Assembly: GCA_023078555.1 (NCBI GenBank)
Contig: CM041198.1
Location: 6,266,924 to 6,330,923 of the forward strand
From: Ulva prolifera
Lineage: Eukaryota > Chlorophyta > Ulvophyceae > Ulvales > Ulvaceae
Length of the DNA stretch: 64,000 bases
Direction of reading: 5' to 3'
Below the pieces are notes generated by a model that saw only the letters and a program-made list of their open reading frames with translations, did not search any database and was not told the origin of the DNA. Of the stretch, positions 1 through 10,824 are shown piece after piece. Made by a program: the position numbers and the translations under genes. The number at the start of each line of letters is the position of its first letter. Within the stretch, counting starts at the first letter, position 1.

Positions 1-1271
1 ACTGTTTACAGTCCGCACCGTCATTTTGCCACCAGACCGCGGCTGGATTGCGGTAGCATGCAGAGCCAGAATTCTCTGACAGCCCGCCGACCGCGAGCGT
101 GGCGAGAGATGCATATACTTTGGTGTTGGGTTCTGGTATAGGCCGGGTCACACACATCTGTAACGGCCCCAAGCGCGCCTTTCAAACTCAGACACTGGTA
201 CCGCGGTAACCCGTGCATGCGATATATCACTGCGCTGCACAACTTGTCCACCCACTGGCGTGCTGCTGCTGCGCAGGCCATGCGGGCGCATGCTCAATCT
301 GATTACAGAGGAGTATCTACAGAAGAATCTCCACAGAAGAGTGAATGAGAATATACACACACAATAAATGAATCTCTTCCGAATCAACAGCCGCACATGG
401 CCACACGGGAACACCACATGTACATGCCTCAGGCCAGCAGCGCAAGCTGAATCAGGTCTGTGGCGCATACACACCCTGCGCCCCTGCGCGCGCGGATATG
501 CTGCCTGCCTCTCCGACTGCTTCCAGATGGAACATGCATACACCTTCGCACACTGTATGGTATCGCTGCAGCTCTGACGCGGTCTCGCCGAATATTCACA
601 CGGCACCTCAGCGTGCGTTACATCGATCGCGAGGGATATGTACCGATACAAATTTTGATAAAACCCCCGGATGCGGAGAGCTCTGCCGCGTTTTCCGAAC
701 CCCGGATTCAGCAGAGGCCTGCCGGCACGCCGGAGTCGGCTTCACCGTGACCGTTGCGGCCATATGCGGGCACATTTGTCTCGTGGAGACAGATGCCGGC
801 AAATCGTAATCGAGTACTCGCACGTGCGACGATAACATCGCTGCCTTGTGGCGCTCGAAGGCACGCGCAGTTGCGACATTGGCGCAGTCGACCAGACGGG
901 TTCGGTGTTCATGGAATACGATTACGACTTGGTTTGCGGCAGGATATCCGATTCGTGCAGGCTGCATGCATCGTCGCACTGCAGCTGCAGGCCACGATGT
1001 CGCTCACTCAGGTGTCCGCAGACGGCGCAGCCGCCGCGAGGGCCCCGGTACATGTTCCACAGTTCAAATCTTGGTTGTCTGCTATAGCTCGAGCTCGAGC
1101 TAGCGCCCGGCACCATGGGATTGGCAACCGGGTGGCGCCGCTGCACAATCGGCCGGTATCGCTCGGGCTCGTCAGGGTGCCAGCGGCCGGATGACGTTGT
1201 GCCGCCACTTGGCGCGCGCCAGCCGCTAGCTGTAGTGTGCAACGATGAACGATCATGTGTCAGGCCTTGTC
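1..1271. other. Intergenic, no gene seen
   Basis: No open frame here shows a recognisable family or a consistent exon chain; overlapping frames on both strands look like chance frames in GC-rich DNA. The only structured item is a decayed copy of the TTTTGTAA-tailed repeat at 332-389. A short CGAGCT alternation lies near 1088-1100. Confidence 0.5.
332..389 (-). repeat. Diverged copy of the TTTTGTAA-tailed short repeat
   Basis: Reading the plus strand, the block AAGAGTGAA ... GAATCTCTTCCGAATCAAC follows the order of the better-kept copies (for example 1295-1351) but with many substitutions in the middle. The family's shared end, TTTTGTAA, is at the low-coordinate side, so the element is oriented on the minus strand. 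It is much older than the copies at 51-63 kb. Confidence 0.5.
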
Positions 1272-1289
1272 ATCTTGCTGGAGAAAGGA

Positions 1290-1351
1290 GACTTTTACAA
1301 AAGAGTGAACGGGAGAAAACAAACACTGAAACCGAATCTCATCCGAATCAA
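1290..1351 (-). mobile_element. Short retroelement tail, 62 bp, with 18-bp target duplication
   Basis: The insertion is bracketed by a perfect 18-bp direct repeat (1272-1289 and 1352-1369, ATCTTGCTGGAGAAAGGA). Between the two copies lies the core shared by at least ten sites in this window, reading on the plus strand TTACAAAAGAGTGAACGGG, then GAAACCGAATC, then ATCCGAATCAA. In the minus orientation it ends TCTTTTGTAA. The perfect flanking duplication shows it arrived as a unit. A long, variable-length duplication plus truncation opposite the shared end fits target-primed reverse transcription. Confidence 0.75.
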
Positions 1352-1858
1352 ATCTTGCTGGAGAAAGGATGGCACGTTGCTGCAGAGCGATCTGCGCGCA
1401 TACGCATGCATGTGCATCTGTGCAGATGGGGTCCCACGGGTCCCATATGATGCAAACATATGATGCATGGACTGCGTTTGAAACTTTGCCAGACCGCCGG
1501 CGTTGCATGTAACGTGTTTGATTGAACCTGGTTGGCCAACATTGCTCTTCTGTGATACAGAGAGGAGGGGCGAAGGGGAACGAGGCCCCAGCCGGGCCTG
1601 TGTTGAAATGCGTGGCAATTCAGTACATGTGATATGACCGCTATGTATATACACACCGTTTATTCTTTTGTGAATACCAATATACATATACACCACCGGG
1701 CCCTTACACATTGCGACGTTGAGAGAGGTCCTCGTGCTGTGTCTGCTGAGACTCGAGAGAGGCCTTCATGGATGATATCATTCTGCCAATATTAATCATA
1801 TGCATCGATCAATGCATCATTCTGCCAGTGCAGTGTAGAGTTGCCGCAGCTGTGAACG

Positions 1859-1922
1859 CTGATTCGGAAGAGAATTTTGTGCTGTACGTTTGTTTGTCTG
1901 ACACCGTTCACTTTCTGGTGAC
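1859..1922 (+). repeat. Diverged copy of the TTTTGTAA-tailed short repeat
   Basis: The plus strand shows GATTCGGAAGAGAAT, then GTTTGTTTGTCTG, then CCGTTCACTTTCTGG, matching in order the reverse complement of the family core. The end that should read TTTTGTAA is mutated. Orientation is opposite to the copy at 1290-1351. Confidence 0.4.
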
Positions 1923-3598
1923 AAAACAGCTCACGATGTAGCAGGTCACAGCCCCGCCACGATTGCAGACCCCTGTCAACTTGAAGTGGCTGCCACATGC
2001 AAGTCCCCCGCGAGGACTGCATACGCACGCGCTGGACCTGAACGCGTTACACGTGAACCATCCGAGTCATCACAGAAAGCACATGTGCTATCAGCATGTA
2101 CAGGCCACACTTCGGATCTGTTCGAGTGCAGCCACACGAAGGGATCGAAATGCAACCGCGCGGTGGCATTCATGATGTTGCGTGAGGTTGGTCCCCGCTG
2201 CAGTTTCAACAAGTTGTACCGAAGCGCTTAAGCGCGCTTGGCGTCTTCGCAGGCTTCAGAGTGCTACTTGACGTCCCACGATGGTGGCGTGACGGCCTCC
2301 CTCTGTCACGCGGCACGCTGCCGACCCTGACCCTGCCCGACCAAGCGCCCCGAGAGCTGCCCACCCTCACATTCGTGTATACACGATATATCGCGTTTGT
2401 GGATCTCCCAGTGGCGTGGGCATGATGCGAGGATGCCACCCGCGCCATATGATATAATGTTGCGATATCGTTGGAGCCGGGCTGCGCTGCATCATGTGTG
2501 GCTGGTTACACCGTGACGCCACTCGCGGCGTGCAGGGGTCCATTCGAGCAGTGGTCATATCACTGGACATCCACGTCACCACTTGCAAGTGGCAGCGCCT
2601 GTGCACCATATGGTCTATGTGCATGGCCTCACCCTGTGGGTGCTGAGTGCTGGCAGCACTCGTGTAGGCATATCAGCACATGTGTACATGTACATGGCTT
2701 GGGTGTGAGCACTGGGAATGCAGCCTGCGTTTCTTCTGAGAAGGATCAACGAGCATGGGCAAACCTGACACGTGGATGTCTCAGAGAAGATATCCGAATT
2801 CGAAAGCAGCACTGGCACACACAGCCTCACTGCGGCACACTGCGGCTGCAGCACAACTCCTGGTCCCGCAGGGCCGGAACCTGGACTGAAGCATAAGTTA
2901 CCATCATCGGTGCTCATGATGCCCATGATGTCTAGTGCAGCTACTAGCTGCACTAGTAGTACAATAGCTACTTTACGGCACAGGTACGTAGCCAGTTGCA
3001 ACAGCAAGCTGGTAGCCAAGAGCTCTTGGCTCGAGCAAGCTGTACCGTGACAATCCATGTCTTGCCATGTCAGTGCAGTGATGTGTGTGTGCGTGGCAGG
3101 TGGACTGTTGATTCAGAACAGACTCTTTCGAGATGTGTTACGTTGTACAAGGACAAAGGCAGCAAGCTTTCGAGATGTGTGTCTGTTTATGCTGACCCGG
3201 AGTGCAGTGATGTGTATGTGCTGCGGGTTCAACTGCTAAATTGGCCATATATCGTCCCCAACAAGCTGCAGCAGAACTATAGCTAGTAGTACTGCAGTTT
3301 CCTGCAGCACTACTAGTAGAGCTGCATTCTGTCAGGGGACGGTTAACCGTTGGGAGGTGAGTACACTAGCTAGTGTTGCAAACCGTTGGGAGGTGAGTGT
3401 TGCAAGGGAGGCCTCCTAGGAGTGTGTCACAAATTTAAACCACGGGATCCCCTCGATGTGTGTGTCACAAAACACTGGATAGGCTCCAGCAGGCACCAGA
3501 ACCTTATAAGTTAATTAATGGTGCAGGTGCGGGTTGACATGTGGCATGCATGCTCCACTGGCAGGGCAATGACTGGCCAGCTACCTAGGCCTGTGCTG

Positions 3599-3646
3599 CA
3601 ATTGCATTGCACAGTTGTATTGCAATACAACTGTGCAATGCAATTG
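3599..3646. repeat. Perfect 48-bp palindrome
   Basis: The two 24-base halves (3599-3622 and 3623-3646) are exact reverse complements with no spacer; the centre reads TATTGCAATA. It could extrude as a cruciform or, if transcribed, form a long hairpin. No open reading frame or mobile-element terminus accounts for it. Confidence 0.85.
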
Positions 3647-3774
3647 TGTGTAATCATGATGTACACATCATGACCATGTGTGCACTGGGAACCAGTGTGC
3701 ATATCATATGATGTCAACAGGCCTCCTAGGAGGCAGGTGGGCGGTCATGTCACTGCAGTTCATAGCATGATGTA

Positions 3775-3841
3775 AAACAAGTCCGAAAACATTTCACGTG
3801 TGCACCCCGGGGTGCACACGTGAAATGTTTCGGACTTGTTT
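3775..3841. repeat. Near-perfect 67-bp palindrome
   Basis: The left arm (3775-3808) and right arm (3809-3841) are reverse complements apart from one A missing on the right. The centre is CACCCCGGGGTG. There is no loop. It lies 130 bp from the palindrome at 3599-3646 but shares no sequence with it. Confidence 0.85.
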
Positions 3842-5093
3842 CAGGCCCTGTGCCTAGGCACAGCTGGCCATGGTATATTACCAGTATCCATTCCCCAGTG
3901 CCATCACCCAAAGAAGATTTCAGGATCGGAAGTCACAGCCACACAGCTGCACGCATCAGATCCACCTCAAGGCGCATATGTTGCAATTGCACATCCACCT
4001 GCAGCTGAAGCTGCCTGCTCGAGCAGATGGATTCCGGCAGAGGCCATACTATACGGTGGCTAGCAGTGCACTCAGATGCAGGCACCACACACCCGATGAC
4101 ATTCATGTCAAGAAGACATTGATCACATATGCTTGCGGAGGAGGGGCTGTATGAAACAGTGGGTGACAAGCACAAAGCCGGAGAGGCTGCAGGCTGCCAT
4201 GGTAGCACCGCCGGGGACTCCTGTTTACTTCGGAAGTAAACAAGCACAGCAATGCCTTGTGGTACCGTCACGATGTCACGGCAAATCATATGTCAAGGCA
4301 GATCATGCGTGACGCACGGGCGGGCGGCCATATATACTGTCTGGAGCAGTGTGTTCTGAACTGCACATACGTATGCATGTGTCGGTCACATCCGCTATAG
4401 GTGCCCCGGATCTACTAGCATCCATGGCGACATTAATATTAATTAATATTGAACCAAGTATAGGTCGCTTGAAGCGCTTCTCCGTGACACGCAAGTGCTG
4501 CAGAATGGGGGGCCGCAGCCGGATCAGAACATCTACCCTGTGGGGTGCACAATGCATGCCAGTGGGAGCCGACTGCCAGCTAGCGTGGCCGGGGGCACAA
4601 TCACTGAGTGGCATGCCATAGGCGTCACGCTCGCGGGCGGTTGTGGAGGCCGGGGCGCCTCCGCCTCCAAGCTGCTGCATGCAACAGTGTACTGCAGCCC
4701 ACAGGCAGCCGTTAACAATTGCTGGCTGTATGCTAGCGCCATGCTGTGGCTGAGGCGCGAGCTGCAGGATGCAAGGCGGTCCGCACCCCCCCACAGCACC
4801 CGTCTAGGGTTCTCTAGTGCAGTATTTCAGTGCAGTCACCTGCTGGGTAGGCCCTCTCGCGTAGCGTAGCCGACCGCTATGCTGCTGCGCAGCAGCACGC
4901 CCTAGGGCGTCATGCAATGACACCAGTGCCCTGTCACCGTTTGATACCCCCCCCCCCTCTGGTCTCGCGTGCTCCGTCATTGTGTTCCATGTGCACCGAA
5001 TCACTGCAGTACAGGGGGAGTCCGCAGCCTGGATCAGCCTCCGCGCTGCCGCATATGGCCTGAGCCACCAGATAGGCCCACTCATGAGTGCAC

Positions 5094-5193
5094 GAGCAGT
5101 GTGCATTTCATTGCCTTGGCAAATCAAGAGTATATTGGCATGTGGACTTGCCTGGACTCTAGATTTGGCAAGACCATGAAATGCACACTGCTC
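5094..5193. repeat. Fold-back repeat with 32-bp arms
   Basis: The arm at 5094-5125 (begins GAGCAGTGTGCATTTCAT) faces its imperfect reverse complement at 5162-5193 across a 36-bp spacer. The few mismatches lie in the middle of the arms. Either a decayed fold-back element or an inverted duplication; I saw no flanking duplication. Confidence 0.6.
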
Positions 5194-5624
5194 CGAGTAG
5201 GCACTCAGTGCCAGGCTGAGCGCATCCCAAATATAGAGTGTCAATATATTGTAATATTGCACTCGAGTTGCAGCATGCATGCATGCAACATATGTTCAAC
5301 CATAAGAGTTTCCTGATTCATCTTTTCAATGAGTCATGATGCCCAGGTCCTGTGAAGCTTTGCAGCTTATAATTAGGTGAAAGGCACTGTAAGTTCTGGA
5401 GATGGCAGGCCATTGGCAGCTGTTGAATTGGGACAGCGCTAGCCTTCGATTAATCGGAGAGGGTGCCTGCCTCGTTGCAAATCTGGAGAGGCTGCCTGAG
5501 ACCACCTGCTACCTCCCACTGCAACTTTGAAGTGCGTCACTGCAAGCTGCACTGCAGAGAGCAGTTTGAGATGTTAACACGCCCTGTCATCAGCACTCAG
5601 GCTGTGTAAGCACTCAGGCTGTGT

Positions 5625-5893
5625 AAAGTAAAGTAAATCTAAATTTACTGAGCCGCATCCTATTGGACATTGACAACTCCGAATTAACGGGACCACATAT
5701 GCCGAAGGGGTAAACCACCTGGAAACCCCCCTCAGACGACCGTACGCAACTCACAGGGCCTTCTCCTGTGCTAAGCGAGGTGGTCACGTGCGGCCGTTTC
5801 GATTCCCCAAAGCGCACGCAGAATCGAACCCACGACCTCCTGAAACGGAGGGGGTAGCTTTTAATCCGTCCTCAACCCATTGGACCGAGGGGG
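5625..5893 (-). mobile_element. tRNA-derived SINE
   Basis: Read on the minus strand, the element begins with a tRNA-like head (about 5893-5817). It has an A-box-like GGTCCAATGGGTTGAG (5871-5888 region) and a canonical B box GGTTCGATTC (5830-5821), the internal promoter of RNA polymerase III. The head cannot be folded into a convincing tRNA, so it is a derivative, not a tRNA gene. A body of about 180 bp follows, ending in the simple tail TTTACTTTACTTTAC (to 5625). The last 75 bp of the body and the tail recur at 23916-23993 without the head, as expected for a 5'-truncated second copy. Confidence 0.6.
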
Positions 5894-6624
5894 CAGCCCA
5901 CGTGTGTAATCACTGTGACGAAAACAGTCTACAGGAGGTACTGCAGTGGCATCATGCTGTACCATGCTGTACCTGCAGCATATGCTGCAAGTAGTACAGC
6001 ATGTACGTCCTGTCTGCAATTCCCACAGATGAGCCTATAATTTCATTCAGATCATCATCAATGATTCCATTCACTGAATTGGCAATTGCAACTTGAGATC
6101 TGGATCCCCACACTCTGTCTTCCTTGGATTCGTGGTCTGTGATTGTCCTCTTTTGCAGGTCTCTGAAGTGCTGCATGTCCTCTTGGCCAAGCTTGGCAGT
6201 ATGATATCAGCATCACCTTGACAAATTTAAACAGAGCTCAGCTTATGGCCAAGGAACACAGCAGGCGCTTGATCGATTGCAGGCATGTGGCAATCCAGTG
6301 GTATGCAGTCATGTGGCAATCCAGTTGTATAGTAGCCGTATCATTGGATTGCCACAAGTCACCATGGCCAACCTGAATCCAGGTTCAGCAAACGCTTACC
6401 GGTGGCCAGGCTGTTCTCTAGAGTGCATGCCCGGCCTCTGTCCTTTGTAACGCCATACCAACAGTGTGTTGGTCTGTCACACATGCGTGGGGGTGGTTGT
6501 GTGGGAGTGAGGTGCCCCTGTCTGTGCGCTAGGCCTGGTGTCCTTGTGGTATCATCCTTGTGGTGTCCTAGTGCAGCCTGCCTTGCCCTTGTGCGATCAT
6601 GTGTGTCACATAAACGGCGTTGGT

Positions 6625-6682
6625 GTTGATTCCGATGAGATTGTTTTGTGGTATCTGCCTTCTCCCGTTCACTCTTTTGTAA
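6625..6682 (+). repeat. Copy of the TTTTGTAA-tailed short repeat
   Basis: The plus strand reads GTTGATTCCGATGAGATT, a diverged centre, then TTCTCCCGTTCACTCTTTTG and TAA, ending at 6682. The conserved terminal 20 bases match the other copies exactly. An 18-base spacer separates its 3' end from the long G tract that starts at 6700. Confidence 0.65.
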
Positions 6683-6699
6683 TCATGCCATCTCAACAC

Positions 6700-6704
6700 G
6701 GGGG

Positions 6705-6739
<35 letters not shown>
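6700..6739. repeat. Poly(G) tract
   Basis: Forty bases of G with a single A at 6707. Likely to form G-quadruplexes and prone to length change and assembly error. The complementary type of tract (poly C) occurs at 50028-50059. Confidence 0.95.
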
Positions 6740-6740
<1 letters not shown>

Positions 6741-9700
6741 TGCAGCCATGGTTTGTCATGATCCTCACATGCATTCATGCAGATTGACCTTGACCATGAA
6801 CGGTCTGGCCTACCTCTGATAGGTAAGCCCTGTATGTGAGCCATGTACCGGCCATACCATGTCTCAATCTAGTCTAGACATGGTGTGGCTGGTACATGGT
6901 TCACATTTACTTCCGAACTTCATGCCATGTATAAGGTAGGTCAACCGAAATCTCCGTTTGGCTTCCCCAATGTGCCACTCATCTCTTCTGTAGACCATGC
7001 ATATATAAGTCAGCAGAAACATATACGAACAGTCCATAGCATTATGCATGGCTTATATGCATCATGCATATGAACGAATCAGTCAATCTGTCGTCCACCA
7101 CACAGTGCACGGCGTCCCACCATCATCATAGTCAGCCAGCCTGCGTCCACACACGCACCTATACGTCAGCGCCTCCTTGCAATGTGAAGAATACAGTTCC
7201 GTACATGTACTTCCTTTTGGTCATGCGAACACCTGTCACTGATACGGATCTGGAACGCTTGAAGCGCTGAACCCCACGCATGTGCATGGGCGGAGCCGAT
7301 TGGGTGCGGCGCAGGTCGTCGGTGAAAGCTCTATCGACTCACATCATGTGTGCCTGCGAATTCGATCGAGGGTTAATAAGACCCATAAATATTATAATAA
7401 ATGATGAGAAAATTTGCAATAGGGCCAACACGGAAAGGTCCAAGGAGCATGGGTGCCTTCAGTGCTGTCAAGCGTGCTGCCACACTGCTGTGGCTGATCA
7501 ATGAGAGATTTGAATCGACGCACACGTGCACGCGATCGAACACTCATACCTGCATGCATATGGCATGGGCGTCGCCACGTAACGTATGCCACGACTGCTT
7601 GCATACACGCAAAGTCTGTCAACCTCGCCGGATCGAACAGTGTACGCGTGCGCAGTGTTCAGCGTTCGCACACGTGGCAGTGCCCACCGGTCTGCGCATC
7701 CACCAATGCTCTTCAGAATCCAAGGCCCGGCCCAAGCATCAAGGCGCCTGTCTCGTGAGAAATTCGTGTACATATATTGCGTCTGCGGCGATAGCTTGCG
7801 CAGTCTGCCCAGGAATGGCTACATTGAGCTGGCAATTAGTGCTTGGAGCTGATGTCTGTGGCACAGCACAGACACGCATTCCCAAGTTTTACTCAAGCAG
7901 AGCACCAGCCTGACCAATCTTGCGGTACCATGTGTACGTCGACGCAATGTTATGCCTACACATCACGCTTCGACGTCGCGACGCGTCGTGCTGATGCCAG
8001 TGAAACAGCACTACCATGTAAACCTTACGTACATCTGAAACCGATGGGGCCTGTGTCTCAGATGGCGACACCGCCCAGCTAACTCCAGAGAAGCTAGAGG
8101 TATCCTTCCGGAACAATGTGATACTGAAGTTATGCCGAGCACGCCGCAGGTATCTCAGATAGCTAGATGTCGGACATAGCGCCATGCGGCAGGGGGGCGC
8201 CTTCAAGCCATGAGACTGTCCGAATCGCAGTCAGCAGCCTCATGAGGTGATCAAACTCAAGTATTACAAAAGATTCCAGTCATGTCCCGGTGCCGAATGC
8301 CACTGTTTTGGATTTCTCATGCCAGTTGACCCCTCTAGAGGCAGCTGTTGCGCAAAATATCTTTATGACATGCGTCGCTGACGGGACTTCAGCCATTTCA
8401 CCTCGCGTGAGCAACCGCAATCGCAAGCATTGCACTATGACCTCATCGATGCCGTGTGGCACGAGGTCCCGGTGTTGCCGGAGCAGCTGCAGGGGCGGCT
8501 GCAGGTGCGTGGGGGCCTGCACACGTAGCTTCGCGGTGCGAGGTCCTTGTGTTTGTGTGAGCGCGTTCCGAAGATAATCGTCTGCAGCTGTAGCAATCCA
8601 GTCGGACCCGGACCGTCGACGGTCCCAAGGCCAACCTGCGGCACATGCAGCGTCACACAGCACCGGGAAACGATCCCAAGGTCGCGACCGTGACAATTAA
8701 GTGGGCGGCATTCAGTTACAGTCGAGTGGGCGGGTGTAGTCAGAGACTGGGCTACAACTGAATGTTATCTCCTATATAGGAGATAATCGGCAGTGCACGT
8801 GCACTCGGGTTGTATTTCAGAGTGCGCACAGCGCTGCTAGCAGAGATCCCGGCCCCCAGATCTGCCGTGATGTCAAGATACTGCAGACGTCTGACTGTAC
8901 AGTGTCTGTGTGTATCTATGCCCGTACACTCTTCTGTGCCAACGGTGTAGTGTGCTCTGTGCAGCAACGTTGACCAGCGTGAGAACCATCATGATAACGG
9001 TCAGGAGCAGAACTGTATAGTATACTGGAATATGGCACGGTGACAGCATGCATATGCACACTGCCAGTGTGGCACGTGTCCTGCAGCTGCCACAGTATAG
9101 TCCCGGCCACCCAGTGGTGGTGTAGCGGCCATATCTCTGCATTGCCACAACTACCTGTGCTGAAGTTCCATGGCCAGCTGCTTGTACGTACAAGTATACC
9201 AGCTGGAGGGGCCGCAACAGGGGTTGGGGTTTGGGGCACTGGCAGGCGATTGGTTAACCTGCCTGCTTGCAATGCCAAGGTTACGGTGGGGGCCATGCAT
9301 TGGGTGTGCTGTGCTGTGCTGTGTGACTGTCACTGTGCTACATAGCCATCTCAAACTGCTTCTCTTGCACTTGTCCCTCCTGCTTTGGTGACAGAGTTGA
9401 CAGGCAGACACCCACACAGCAGGAGCCTCACAACCGCTGCAGCTCATGTGCCGCCAAGCTGAGTCACGGCACCCTGCACCAAAAGCTATAGCTGTGCCGT
9501 GCTTCCGGCTGTGGTTATATCAACAAAACATGTTTAGTGCTGTGTGCCCTTGGAAGCTGCGCAGCCAACCAGTACAAAGGGTGTACAGCATGCATTCGAA
9601 TGATTCCACAGACTTCGAACACTTCGAAGCTTGGAATCCGCCCATGCAGACAATTGTCTTGCACCAGCACCAACTCACAAGGCCCGGGTTGTTCAAGTTG

Positions 9701-10824
9701 CTACAGACATCCAGATACATGACTTCATGACAGCACGTGCTGAAACTGAGGCCACCTTGCTTCTGGCACTATCATGATATATACTCATTGAGGCATGATG
9801 GTGGCTAGGCTTAGGCATGCACACTACTAGTGCATGCCTGCCAGTACTAGTTACTAAAGTTACACATACCGGGCCATTGTATGGCAAAGCAAACAAACAC
9901 ATCAAGCCAACCAATTGCAACCGATCAGCTGCCACACAAGCAACCAGCAAAGCTCACCTCAGCCAACAACCTGGACAACAGCAAATCACAACTAGTAGTA
10001 CTGGCAGGCACAGCTGTTTCCGCTTCAAGTTGGGACTTTTTTTCGACTTTTTTTCGCCGGATGGCCATGCCCAGTGCTGTGCTGCCCGTTAGGAACAGAC
10101 ACCCACGCAGCAGGAAGATTGTCAAAAAAATTTAAATGTAAAGAACCACGGTGATCACCGAGCAAGGGGGCCCGGCCGGTGGCGATGGCAGTCATTGCGC
10201 AGCACTAGTACTGTGAGGACACACGCCCGTATCATGTGATAATTATGCAGTGAAGTGACAGATTGCTTCGAGGCGAACAGCTGATGATGACGACATACGT
10301 AACAACCACCCGGGCCCGCCCTGCCTCGCAACATCCACACCACTAGAAGCCTGACGACGGTGCACCCATGGGGGAGCTGAGGTGTGGCTTCAGAGGAGGC
10401 GGTGCAGAGCTAGTGCTCGTGGTTAATGCATAGAAGATATGGTATATTATTATTTACTTCAGTTATCAAGCAGTCCGCACAACAAAACATATATCTATAG
10501 CACTGCAACTGGCATTAAAGGGACTTGTGCCCAGCTATACTGCCCTCAGGCAGCTCTCCGACTGACTTGCATTGTTCAATTTACATGTTTCAACGACCTG
10601 TGCAACTCCTATGACATCATACTCGGGCCTCCACATATCTTCACCCACAGCCAGCGACTGTGGAGTTCTATCTCTGCAGGTATCTCCTGGTGCCCACACT
10701 TGAAAACCGGAAAACTCAACCCGACAGGTCGACCTATCACTCTCCTCAAGCCATCATCCTCACAAGTCCCACCCAAGCCGCAAATTTCAGTTCGTCCAAT
10801 GAGTGGTGTGTCCCAGCATAGTGC

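Larger units (their letters stand above)
1923..5593. other. Palindrome-rich intergenic DNA, no gene seen
   Basis: No coding frame is supportable. The stretch from about 2.9 to 5.2 kb is unusually rich in self-complementary sequence. The larger palindromes at 3599-3646, 3775-3841 and 5094-5193 are listed separately. Smaller ones lie near 2935-2960, 3287-3325, 3655-3675 and 4220-4242 (TGTTTACTTC facing GAAGTAAACA). A run of C occurs near 4949-4957. Confidence 0.5.
5894..10824. other. Intergenic, no gene confidently seen
   Basis: Overlapping frames are frequent but none forms an exon chain I can identify. A minus-strand frame at 8280-8696 is long enough to be an exon but matches nothing I know. 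Structured items are a repeat copy at 6625-6682, a G tract at 6700-6739, a 22-bp perfect palindrome at 8765-8786 (TTATCTCCTATATAGGAGAT core), and short inverted repeats near 6297-6360 and 6858-6890. Confidence 0.4.

Noticed and set aside
5817-5893. A functional tRNA gene
   Set aside because: The A and B boxes are good, but acceptor and T stems do not pair and a body plus simple tail follow, so it is a SINE head.
8280-8696. 138-codon minus-strand frame as a gene
   Set aside because: No recognised motif, no partner exon with matching phase, and an overlapping plus-strand frame of similar quality.
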